From NCBI GenBank assembly GCA_003211835.1, contig QCRN01000004.1, positions 1-64,000 on the forward strand: 64,000 bases of DNA, in the 5' to 3' direction. The number at the start of each line of letters is the position of its first letter. The stretch's first letter is position 1. The notes beneath the pieces were generated by a model. That model did not search any database, was not told the DNA's origin, and saw only the letters and a list, made by a program, of their open reading frames with translations. The stretch is from Pelagibacteraceae bacterium AG-461-B04. GTDB taxonomy: Bacteria; Pseudomonadota; Alphaproteobacteria; Pelagibacterales; AG-422-B15. Both the position numbers and the translations under genes were made by a program. Shown in pieces: positions 27,507 to 34,802 of this stretch.

Positions 27507-28532
27507 TTATTTTACTCCTAATTTCTTTTGAATATCGCTTGATGAAGTCGTGTATCGAAAGGTTAATGTTTCATCGGGCCTAGCTCTTACAAAAGCTTTT
27601 TGAGCTGCTAATGCCGCTTCATGGAATCCTGATAGAATTAACTTTAGTTTACCTGGATAATAAGAAATATCTCCCATTGCAAATACACCCGCTAGATTTG
27701 TCTCAAAATTCTCAGTATTTACTTCAATTTGTTTTGCATTCAAGTTCAGACCCCAATCATTAATAGGTCCAAGCTCCATCTTTAATCCATAGAAAATTAA
27801 AATCTCATCACAATCTAATGATTTTTCATTCCCATCATTATCTTTAATAATTGCTCTTTCAACTCTGTCACTGCCTTGAACATCACTAATCTGATTTTTA
27901 GTTATTAATTCAACTTTTCCCTCTTTGACCAGTTCTTTCATTAAACTAACGGTATGATTTGCAGCTTTAAATTCGTCTCTTCTATGGACCAATGTTATAT
28001 GAGAAGCTATTTTAGAAAGTTCAACTGTCCAATCTAGAGCACTATCGCCTCCACCAAAGATTATAATTTTTTTATCAGTATAATAATTTTTGTCCAGGAT
28101 AGAGTATTGAATACCTTTATTTTCATACTTAGAAACATTTTCTATTGGAGGTTTACGTGGCTCAAACGATCCAACTCCACCAGCTATAAATATATTTGGG
28201 GTTTCAAACACTTTGTCGCTTGAAGTTTTTAATTTCCAAACATTCTCATGATTTGATATTTCATTAATTCTTTCGTTTAAATGAAAGGGTGTATTAAAAG
28301 GTTTGATTTGTTTTTGAAGATTTTGAATTAATGATAATCCCGTGCACTCAGGCAAAGCAGGAATATCATAAATAGGTTTGTCTGGATATAATTCAGCACA
28401 TTGTCCACCAATTTTATCGAGGTTATCTACAACATGACTATCAAGTCCCAATATTCCTAATTCAAAGACTGCAAATAAACCTACAGGACCGCCTCCAATT
28501 ATTAAGCAATCAGTTTTGATAGTTTCAGACAT
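27507..28532 (-). CDS. ferredoxin-NADP reductase, thioredoxin-reductase-like type
   Basis: A 341-residue homodimeric flavoprotein of the TrxR-like ferredoxin:NADP+ reductase group. FAD motif IIGGGPVGLFA near residue 12, the typical KIGGQCAELYPDKPIYDIP segment, NADPH motif FGGGDSALDW and the final FAD segment FAMGDIS. The CxxC of true thioredoxin reductase is absent, as expected for this group. It could reduce the 2Fe-2S ferredoxin encoded at 29701-30021, or the flavin enzyme downstream. First gene of the minus-strand run 28532-24790. Confidence 0.92.
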   Translation of the reverse strand: MSETIKTDCLIIGGGPVGLFAVFELGILGLDSHVVDNLDKIGGQCAELYPDKPIYDIPALPECTGLSLIQNLQKQIKPFNTPFHLNERINEISNHENVWKLKTSSDKVFETPNIFIAGGVGSFEPRKPPIENVSKYENKGIQYSILDKNYYTDKKIIIFGGGDSALDWTVELSKIASHITLVHRRDEFKAANHTVSLMKELVKEGKVELITKNQISDVQGSDRVERAIIKDNDGNEKSLDCDEILIFYGLKMELGPINDWGLNLNAKQIEVNTENFETNLAGVFAMGDISYYPGKLKLILSGFHEAALAAQKAFVRARPDETLTFRYTTSSSDIQKKLGVK

Positions 28533-28584
28533 ATATTTATTCCTTGTTATATGATAATAAATAATATTACTTATTGATTATACA

Positions 28585-29184
28585 ATGATTTTATTACGCA
28601 GATACCTCTTATATTTAATTGCTGTGATACTAATTGCCGTTGCTTTTACTTACGCTTCAGCCAAGCTTTATGAGGAATTTGCATATATAAAAAATGATAA
28701 TTGGCAGATTTTGCCATCCCCAGGCGACAAAGATAGAGATATGTACACAAGAGCTGCTGTTGCAATGCGAGGAACATTTGCCCTTTCAAAGCCTGAGGCA
28801 GCTTATTTTCATGCATTTAACGATATTGAAGATGTAAAATTAATAGGAAATTGCACTTACAAAATTATTGGGGATGACATTGAGTCTAGATGGTGGAGCA
28901 TTACTGTCTACAATGAAGATGGCTATTTAGTTGAAAACGACGAAAAAATCTATGCCTTAAACAGTGAGACAGTTGACTTTAATTTTGAAGGCGGTTTTGA
29001 GATTTTTTTAACAAGTGAAGATAATTTTATTTCTGAAATTTCTGAGAAAAACTGGATAAGAGTTCCTAATAACGAGCACTTTTCAGTTGCGCTAAGAATA
29101 TATTTGCCTGGAGAGGAATATTTTTCAAAATTAAAAAGAGTGGATTTACCAAAAATAGGGAAATTGAGGTGTAAAGATGAATAG
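28585..29184 (+). CDS. DUF1214 family membrane-anchored protein
   Basis: A 199-residue protein with one N-terminal membrane segment (about 5-24) and a soluble domain of the DUF1214 type, recognised from SRWWSITVYNEDGYLV and a late VALRIYLPG. The function of the family is not established. The stop overlaps the start of the next gene (DUF1254 type) by 8 nt; in many alphaproteobacteria the two domains occur as such adjacent small genes and in other bacteria as one long protein. Confidence 0.72.
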   Translation: MILLRRYLLYLIAVILIAVAFTYASAKLYEEFAYIKNDNWQILPSPGDKDRDMYTRAAVAMRGTFALSKPEAAYFHAFNDIEDVKLIGNCTYKIIGDDIESRWWSITVYNEDGYLVENDEKIYALNSETVDFNFEGGFEIFLTSEDNFISEISEKNWIRVPNNEHFSVALRIYLPGEEYFSKLKRVDLPKIGKLRCKDE

Positions 29185-29704
29185 CTTTTTAAAAAAACTA
29201 TCTTTACTTGCTATAATAGGATTTACATTACATTTGATAATTATTTATTACACACCCACGTTAATTATGAAGTACGTCGGACGAAATTGGGAAGAGCAAA
29301 ATATGATTAATAATTCATTCGCTCGTGATTTGCCAACATCAGATTTTACTGAGGTCATTAGACCTAGTGCAGATATTCTCTATGGAGGATGCGTTTACGA
29401 TGTTACGTATTTTCCATTAGTTATCGAAACTGAAGTTCCCGACACATATTGGTCAATTTCATTTTTTTCTGAAAATACTGACAATTTTTCTACAGTAAAT
29501 GAAAATTCACATAACTTTGGTAAACTTAAGATGTATTTGTTTGGTCCAGGATCTACGCCAACAAAAGTCACTGATGGATTTATAGTAGTTTCGCCTTCAA
29601 ATAAAGGTCTTATGCTAATGAGACAATTTGTTGGAAATGGTTCAAATGTTGAAAAATTAAATGAAATACAAAGTAACCTAAATTGTAAACTTAAAGACTC
29701 TTAA
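29177..29704 (+). CDS. DUF1254 family membrane-anchored protein
   Basis: A 175-residue partner of the preceding protein: one N-terminal membrane segment (about 7-27), then a DUF1254-type domain with [17 protein letters not shown] and [11 protein letters not shown]. It is only about half as long as stand-alone DUF1254 domains. The two products probably form a complex at the periplasmic face, by analogy with the fused form. The 3' end overlaps the converging ferredoxin gene by 4 nt. No function can be assigned. Confidence 0.72.
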   Translation: MNSFLKKLSLLAIIGFTLHLIIIYYTPTLIMKYVGRNWEEQNMINNSFARDLPTSDFTEVIRPSADILYGGCVYDVTYFPLVIETEVPDTYWSISFFSENTDNFSTVNENSHNFGKLKMYLFGPGSTPTKVTDGFIVVSPSNKGLMLMRQFVGNGSNVEKLNEIQSNLNCKLKDS

Positions 29705-30021
29705 AATTGCTTTTCAGGCATTTTAACGATCAGCCCATCTAATTCATCAGAAACTGTAATTTGACAACTTAATCTGCTGCTTTCTTTTACTTCAAAAGCA
29801 AAATCAAGCATGTCTTCTTCCGAGTCATCCTTATTAGGAAGTTTATTAATCCACTCATCTGCTACATACACGTGGCAAGTTGCACAAGCGCAAGCTCCTC
29901 CACAATCAGCGTCAATGCCTGGAATTTTATTTTTTATTGCCCCTTCCATAACGGTGAGGCCGTTACTAACCTCTATTTCATGCTCTTTGCCATCGAATTC
30001 AATATATTTGATCTTAGCCAT
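29701..30021 (-). CDS. 2Fe-2S ferredoxin (adrenodoxin type)
   Basis: Electron carrier of 106 residues with the cluster motif C-x5-C-x2-C ([17 protein letters not shown]) and a fourth Cys in SRLSCQI, the pattern of bacterial adrenodoxin-like ferredoxins such as FdxB or those serving cytochrome P450s. I place the start at the ATG at 30021 (MAKIKYI), which gives the usual N-terminus; the open frame extends 18 codons further without family similarity. A structured element ending in an intrinsic terminator lies about 50 nt upstream and may control this gene. Confidence 0.93.
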   Translation of the reverse strand: MAKIKYIEFDGKEHEIEVSNGLTVMEGAIKNKIPGIDADCGGACACATCHVYVADEWINKLPNKDDSEEDMLDFAFEVKESSRLSCQITVSDELDGLIVKMPEKQF

Positions 30022-30073
30022 TGCGCTTCTCAGAAGATTAATAAATAGTGTTATTTTATGGTTCAAATACATC

Positions 30074-30115
30074 AAAAAAGCACCAAAGCAAGAATTTTCT
30101 AACTTTGGCGCTTTT
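30074..30115 (-). terminator. intrinsic terminator, 53 nt before the ferredoxin start
   Basis: A 10-bp stem, AGCGCCAAAG with CTTTGGTGCT on the minus strand (one G-U pair), loop of 14 nt, followed by TTTTTT. The G-U wobble pair exists only in the minus-strand RNA (A-C mismatch on the other strand), so the minus strand is the natural direction. No annotated minus-strand gene lies upstream of it before 30268, which is why an RNA gene or attenuator is proposed. Confidence 0.8.
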
Positions 30116-30165
30116 CGGGGGCCGGTCGAACCCCAAAACGCATGAACGTTCCATTGCGAACCTTA
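30074..30165 (-). ncRNA. candidate structured small RNA or attenuator upstream of ferredoxin gene
   Basis: On the minus strand three hairpins follow one another in unusually GC-rich DNA. The first is at 30158-30139 (arms CGCA/TGCG plus TGG/CCA-type pairs). The second is at 30134-30117 (GGGG with CCCC, flanked by TTTT and AAAA that can extend it). The third is the terminator at 30115-30074. The last gives the element a defined 3' end. It does not look like a tRNA, 4.5S RNA, 6S RNA or tmRNA. It is either an independent sRNA of about 90-150 nt or a 5' leader whose terminator attenuates the ferredoxin gene. Boundaries on the 5' side are not visible. Confidence 0.5.
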
Positions 30166-30215
30166 ATTTTAGAAAACGATATTTTATGCTACAAGAATAA
30201 TATTATGAATAAAAG

Positions 30216-30248
30216 TTATCCACATTGTACTAACCGCCCTTTCCACAG
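30216..30248 (+). other. DnaA-box-like pair in intergenic region
   Basis: TTATCCACA at 30216-30224 is a perfect match to the DnaA box consensus, and CTTTCCACA at 30239-30247 is a two-mismatch version in the same orientation. They lie in an AT-rich gap upstream of the dgcN-like gene. Two sites are too few to call a replication origin; DnaA-regulated promoter or chance are both possible. Confidence 0.3.
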
Positions 30249-30267
30249 CAAATCCTGACTTAATCAC

Positions 30268-31269
30268 ATGATATCCAAGCCATACTTATTATTTTTAGGT
30301 GACGCAAAAGATGAATTAGCTATTAAGACTGCTGCCGGAATTAACTATTGGCGTCCAGAATGGTGTATTGGCCAAATGAGCCTACCAGATGCAAAATCAA
30401 GTCTTGGCATTGATGAAATCTCCCTAGAAGAAGCAGTTATTCGTGGAGCTAAGACTTTTGTACTCGGAGTTGTAAACGCTGGGGGGAAAATGCCTGAGGG
30501 TTGGATTGATATAATTATAAAGGCAATATCCCTTGGCTTAGATATCGCTAGCGGTATGCATTCACGATTATCTTCTTTTGATGAAATATCTAAAGCCGCG
30601 ATTAAGCATGGTGTTAAATTGCACGACCTTAGATATAACAACATTGAATTCGACACAGGAAAAGGACTTAAACGAACTGGAAAGCGATTACTGACAGTCG
30701 GCACTGATTGTTCAGTTGGGAAAAAATATACAGCACTTGCCTTAGAGAAGGCTATGCTCGCAAAAAACATGAAAGTATCTTTTAAGGCAACTGGTCAAAC
30801 AGGCGTATTGATTGCTGAAAATGGCATTGCCATAGATGCGATAGTATCTGATTTTACTTCTGGCGCAGTAGAATGGCTGTCTCCTGATAATGATAATGAT
30901 CATTGGGATATAATTGAGGGACAAGGTTCATTGTTTCACCCTTCATTTGCAGGAGTTTCGCTTGGACTGCTTCATGGAAGTCAGCCAGACGCTTTTATAG
31001 TTTGTCATGAGCCAACTAGAACTCAAATGAGAGGTGTCGAAACTGCTCTGCCCAGTATAGGAGCTGTGATAGAACAAACAATTCAGTGCGGTAAATTGAC
31101 TAATAAAAATATTCACTGCATTGGTATTGCTCTTAATACCTCTAATATGAAAAATAATAAGAGTGACATAAAAAAAGAAATTTCAACCCAATATCAGTTA
31201 CCTTGCATAGATCCTATAACTGATAACTTGGATCCTTTCATTGATCTTTTAGAAAAAATAAATGATTAA
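30268..31269 (+). CDS. dgcN: DgcN-like (DUF1611) P-loop N-acetyltransferase family protein
   Basis: A 333-residue DUF1611 protein. A P-loop-like motif GTDCSVGKKYTALAL (about residues 148-162) and the downstream DIIEGQGSLFHPSFAGVSLGL segment are diagnostic. Members named DgcN have been described as D-glutamate N-acetyltransferases that work with the epimerase DgcA in D-glutamate use by marine bacteria. Here the epimerase-like gene follows with an 8-nt overlap, exactly that arrangement. The activity assignment rests on this context plus family knowledge. Confidence 0.83.
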   Translation: MISKPYLLFLGDAKDELAIKTAAGINYWRPEWCIGQMSLPDAKSSLGIDEISLEEAVIRGAKTFVLGVVNAGGKMPEGWIDIIIKAISLGLDIASGMHSRLSSFDEISKAAIKHGVKLHDLRYNNIEFDTGKGLKRTGKRLLTVGTDCSVGKKYTALALEKAMLAKNMKVSFKATGQTGVLIAENGIAIDAIVSDFTSGAVEWLSPDNDNDHWDIIEGQGSLFHPSFAGVSLGLLHGSQPDAFIVCHEPTRTQMRGVETALPSIGAVIEQTIQCGKLTNKNIHCIGIALNTSNMKNNKSDIKKEISTQYQLPCIDPITDNLDPFIDLLEKIND

Positions 31270-32245
31270 ACTTGATATTTCTCATTTATCTTGGCAATTA
31301 AATAAGTCTTTTAATATTTCTAGGGGATCAAAAAATACTGCTGAAACAATTGAGGTAAAGCTTACTGAAAATAAATTTACTGGAATAGGAGAATGCGTTC
31401 CCTATGGGAGATATAATGAGACTTTGGAAAGTGTTCAAAAAGCAATACTCGAGTTGAAAGATGGTATTGAAAATTTAGAAATTAATAAAAAAAATCTTGA
31501 TCAATTTATCAATAATGGTGCTGCACGGAATGCTATTGATTGCGCTCTGTGGGATTTAGAAAGTAAAAAAAAGAAAGAAACTGTGTGGTCAATACTTGAA
31601 ATTCAAAAGCCTCAAGAAATTCCAAGCAGTTACACAGTTGTACTGGATGATCCAGACAAAATGATTGAAGATATTTATCAACATAGAGAATTCCCTACAA
31701 TAAAAATAAAAGTAGATAATCAAAATTTAGACAAAATTCTTACTAACGCTAGAGAGAATTTGCCCAATACAATAATTATAGTTGACGCTAATGAGTCTTT
31801 TGAAGTGGATGACTTAAATAAAAATATTGATCTTTTTGTAAAAACAAAGATTGATCTCTTAGAGCAGCCTCTGTTATCTACTGATGATGATAAATTGTTG
31901 AATATGAACTATCCTATCTCAATATGTGCAGATGAATCTTTTCACGACAGTTCTGATTTAGATAAAATCTCAGCAAAATATGATACAATTAATATTAAGT
32001 TAGACAAAACCGGAGGTTTGACTGAGGCTTTAAAAATTCAAAAAAAAGCAAAAGAAAAAGGATTGAAGGTTATGCTTGGCTGCATGGTATCTAGTTCAGT
32101 ATCAATGATGCAAATACTACCCTTATATAAGTATGCAGATTTTATAGATCTTGATGGCCCCTGTTTCCTTAGTGAAGATAGAGAAAATGGAATAGTTTAT
32201 TCCAATGGGATGATGAAAATAGGTGAAGAACTTTGTTGGGGTTAG
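31262..32245 (+). CDS. dgcA: DgcA-like / dipeptide epimerase (enolase superfamily)
   Basis: A 327-residue enolase-superfamily racemase of the Ala-Glu epimerase subgroup. Visible features are the capping domain GECVPYGRYNETLE, the KxK motif at TIKIKVD, metal ligands in IVDANES, LLEQPL and CADESFHD, and the second catalytic Lys in NIKLDKTGG. In the DgcN-DgcA pair this protein racemises N-acetyl-D-glutamate; alone it would be called an L-Ala-D/L-Glu epimerase. It converges on rpmF with 3 nt between stop codons. Confidence 0.85.
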   Translation: MIKLDISHLSWQLNKSFNISRGSKNTAETIEVKLTENKFTGIGECVPYGRYNETLESVQKAILELKDGIENLEINKKNLDQFINNGAARNAIDCALWDLESKKKKETVWSILEIQKPQEIPSSYTVVLDDPDKMIEDIYQHREFPTIKIKVDNQNLDKILTNARENLPNTIIIVDANESFEVDDLNKNIDLFVKTKIDLLEQPLLSTDDDKLLNMNYPISICADESFHDSSDLDKISAKYDTINIKLDKTGGLTEALKIQKKAKEKGLKVMLGCMVSSSVSMMQILPLYKYADFIDLDGPCFLSEDRENGIVYSNGMMKIGEELCWG

Positions 32246-32248
32246 AAA

Positions 32249-32434
32249 TTACTTTTCAGCTTTAGGGGTAAAGATTTTTTTTCCGTTATATGTGCCTGTA
32301 GTCATGTCAACATGATGCGGCAAACGCATTTCACCAGACTCTTTGTCTTCAATAAAGTTTTTACCTTTTAATCTTAGATGAGATCTTCTCATTCCTCTTC
32401 TAGAATTTGATATCTTACTCTTAGGTACAGCCAT
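32249..32434 (-). CDS. rpmF: 50S ribosomal protein L32
   Basis: A 61-residue basic protein starting MAVPKSKISNSRRGMRRSH, the unmistakable L32 N-terminus, with LPHHVD and GTYNGKKI later. The zinc-ribbon cysteines found in some L32 proteins are absent, as is usual in alphaproteobacteria. It lies 14 nt after hisI on the same strand. Confidence 0.97.
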   Translation of the reverse strand: MAVPKSKISNSRRGMRRSHLRLKGKNFIEDKESGEMRLPHHVDMTTGTYNGKKIFTPKAEK

Positions 32435-32448
32435 TTCTAAAAAATTCC

Positions 32449-32916
32449 TTATAATTTAGTTGGGTTAGGTTCATCTCCATAAACTATATTAGGATCAAAA
32501 ACTTTCTTTATTGTTTTAAATCTTAAACCCGGTTTATTTTTTGTATCTTCTAAGTCAATTTCTCTATAAAAACAAGACTTATAACCGACGTGGCAACTGG
32601 CACCATTTTCACCAATGTCAACCATCATACAGAGGGAGTCTTGGTCATCATCTATTAAAATTTCTTTGATTTTTTGAACATAGCCGCTTTTTGCTCCCTT
32701 ATGCCATATGGTCTTACGACTTCTGCTGTAATAATGAGCCTCTTTAGTCTCAATTGATTTGGTTAGAGATTCTTCATTCATATACCCTGTCATCAAGATC
32801 TCTTTTGTTTGGTGATCTATAGTAGTAACTACAATAAGACCATTCTCATCAAATTTTGGAGCAAGATCTTCGCTCTCTTCTACCTGCTCTACTGAATTTC
32901 GCTTTTTAAACATCAT
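32449..32916 (-). CDS. hisI: phosphoribosyl-AMP cyclohydrolase
   Basis: Third step of histidine synthesis, opening the adenine ring of phosphoribosyl-AMP. The 155-residue protein has GYMNEESL, YYSRSRKTIWHKGAKSG and CHVGYKSCFYR. The two C-terminal zinc cysteines (Cys108, Cys115) are present, but the canonical DCDxD metal motif reads DDDQD (89-93), so the first zinc Cys is replaced by Asp; Cys96 three residues after the motif might take its place. There is no fused HisE domain. An N-terminal stretch of about 20 charged residues precedes the domain. Confidence 0.93.
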   Translation of the reverse strand: MMFKKRNSVEQVEESEDLAPKFDENGLIVVTTIDHQTKEILMTGYMNEESLTKSIETKEAHYYSRSRKTIWHKGAKSGYVQKIKEILIDDDQDSLCMMVDIGENGASCHVGYKSCFYREIDLEDTKNKPGLRFKTIKKVFDPNIVYGDEPNPTKL

Positions 32917-32993
32917 TTTTCTTGTAAAATAAATTATCGTGGGTTTAACTTAAAAAAATTAAATGTTCAATAAATTAAAGAAAAATTTAATGT

Positions 32994-33491
32994 ATGAGTA
33001 GTGAAAATGACCCTATAAAGCCTGTTAGAGCCCAAGGGGCTCGAACAACTTTTTTTCCCCCTTATGCACTAATGATAGGATTGCTCATATCCAGCCTACT
33101 CGACAGTTTTTTTATTCATTTACCAATTTTTAAAGGCAATTTAGTATTTTTAATTTTTGGATTAGTTGTTGCAGTTTTATCATTCTTACTCGCAATCTAT
33201 ACCTTAAAAATATTCTCAGATAATGAAGAAAATCCTCATCCAAAATCAATACAACATCAATTATTTGTGGGGGGAAGTTTCAGATTTTCTAGAAATCCAA
33301 TTTATCTTGCAATGGTTATTATTTTATCAAGCTGTGGGGTTGCATTTAATTCTTGGTGGTACATTTTTGCTGCTGCCATATCTATTCCGCTCCTCACTTA
33401 TGGGGTCATAGTACCTGAAGAAAAATATCTTGAAAAAGAATTTGGAAAAGTTTATTTAGACTATAAGAAGTCAGTCAGAAGATGGCTTTGA
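32994..33491 (+). CDS. isoprenylcysteine carboxyl methyltransferase/PEMT-like membrane protein
   Basis: A 165-residue integral membrane protein with about four hydrophobic segments and the C-terminal signature FRFSRNPIYLA, EEKYLEKEFGKVYLDYKKSVRRW typical (split here) of the ICMT/phospholipid methyltransferase superfamily. Bacterial members methylate small molecules or lipids; most are uncharacterised. It starts a plus-strand pair with the MFS gene 19 nt downstream. Confidence 0.8.
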   Translation: MSSENDPIKPVRAQGARTTFFPPYALMIGLLISSLLDSFFIHLPIFKGNLVFLIFGLVVAVLSFLLAIYTLKIFSDNEENPHPKSIQHQLFVGGSFRFSRNPIYLAMVIILSSCGVAFNSWWYIFAAAISIPLLTYGVIVPEEKYLEKEFGKVYLDYKKSVRRWL

Positions 33492-33510
33492 ATTAATTTC
33501 TAAAATTACT

Positions 33511-34749
33511 ATGTATAATTTGCTCAAGGGGACATGGGCTCTGTTTTTTGGGGTTGGCATGATGATGCTTGCCAATGGACTTCAGGGAAGCCTTATTGGA
33601 GTAAGAGCATCAATTGAAGGATACTCTGCCCTTTCTGCAGGTATAATCTTAACCGGCTATTACGCAGGTTTTTTAAGCGGTGCTTTAATTATCCCTCATC
33701 GCATAAGAAAAGTTGGACATGTAAGAATGTTTGCTGCTTTAGCTTCAATTGCATCAATATCTATTCTGTTTCATTCAATTCACGTAAGTTTTCTAGGATG
33801 GTTTTTAATGAGATTTATTTCTGGAATGTGTTTTGTTGGTATGTACACAGTGGCAGAAAGTTGGATTAATGACTTATCTGAAAATGAAAATCGAGGTCAA
33901 GCCTTGTCTGTTTACATGATGGTAAGTATGGCGGGTAGTGCTTTGGGACAACTTTTTTTAAATATTGCTGATCCAGAAACAGCTTCACTATTTATGTTGG
34001 TTTCAATCCTTATTTCAATTTCATTAGTGCCCATTTTGGTGGTTGTTAGTAAGCAGCCAGACTTTAGTGTAATTGAGTTCTTATCAATTAAAGAATTGTA
34101 TAAAACTTCTCCTTTAGGAGTGGTTGCGGCAATGCTTACTGGCCTCGCTCATGGAGCATTATGGGGAATCGGGACTATTTATGGAATTACAAGTGGTTTG
34201 ACAGTTCAACAAGTATCTATATTTATGTTTACCTTTATCATTGGTGGCGCAATCAATCAGTATCTTGTTGGATACCTCTCAGATAAATACGATAGAAGAA
34301 CTATTATAGTAATTGTTTCATTGTTAGCGGGACTGTTGGCTGTACTTGCAATAATTTTTGGAAACAGTTTTTTCTTTTTAATATCTATCACTTTTATTTT
34401 TGGTGGGTTGACTGTCCCTCTTTATCCACTTGCTATTGCACATACTAATGACTTTCTTTCTAAAAAAGAAATGGTTGCTGCAAGCTCAGGTCTTCAATTG
34501 GCCGGGGGAATTGGCCTTACGCTAGGACCAATTTTAGCTGGATTAGCCATTGACTTAGTAGGAGCAAATGGTTTCTGGATTTATCTATTTATGACTCATT
34601 CTAGCTTAGGTTTATTTGGTTTATACAGAATGTCAGTTCGAACAGCTGTACCACTTGATGAGCAAGGAAATACTGTTTTAATCAGTAGTCGTGCAGCCCC
34701 TACTTCCATGGAGCTTTATCCTGACGCAGAAGAATACCTTGAAGATTAA
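33511..34749 (+). CDS. major facilitator superfamily transporter
   Basis: A 412-residue inner-membrane protein with twelve predicted hydrophobic segments. MFS marks: the loop 2-3 region IIPHRIRKVGHVRMF, a second-half equivalent SDKYDRRTIIV, and long Gly-rich helices. Overall look is of the YcaD-type MFS group, whose substrates are unknown. The C-terminal tail of about 35 residues is hydrophilic. It follows the ICMT-like gene closely. Confidence 0.87.
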   Translation: MYNLLKGTWALFFGVGMMMLANGLQGSLIGVRASIEGYSALSAGIILTGYYAGFLSGALIIPHRIRKVGHVRMFAALASIASISILFHSIHVSFLGWFLMRFISGMCFVGMYTVAESWINDLSENENRGQALSVYMMVSMAGSALGQLFLNIADPETASLFMLVSILISISLVPILVVVSKQPDFSVIEFLSIKELYKTSPLGVVAAMLTGLAHGALWGIGTIYGITSGLTVQQVSIFMFTFIIGGAINQYLVGYLSDKYDRRTIIVIVSLLAGLLAVLAIIFGNSFFFLISITFIFGGLTVPLYPLAIAHTNDFLSKKEMVAASSGLQLAGGIGLTLGPILAGLAIDLVGANGFWIYLFMTHSSLGLFGLYRMSVRTAVPLDEQGNTVLISSRAAPTSMELYPDAEEYLED

Positions 34750-34780
34750 TTATTGATGATAATTAGCATTTTTTTATTTT
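34748..34780 (+). terminator. possible weak terminator after the MFS gene
   Basis: AATTAT and ATAATT (34748-34753 and 34759-34764) form a short all-AT stem overlapping the stop codon, followed 4 nt later by a T-rich run. The stem is weak, so efficient termination is doubtful. Confidence 0.3.
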
Positions 34781-34802
34781 AATCTTATTGTATTATTCGT
34801 TT

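Noticed and set aside
30110-30165. tRNA gene (GGTTCGAC resembles a T-arm)
   Set aside because: No 7-bp acceptor stem, anticodon arm or correct T-stem can be drawn around it on either strand.
30176-30267. Replication origin
   Set aside because: Only one perfect and one weak DnaA box, and the neighbouring genes are not typical origin neighbours.
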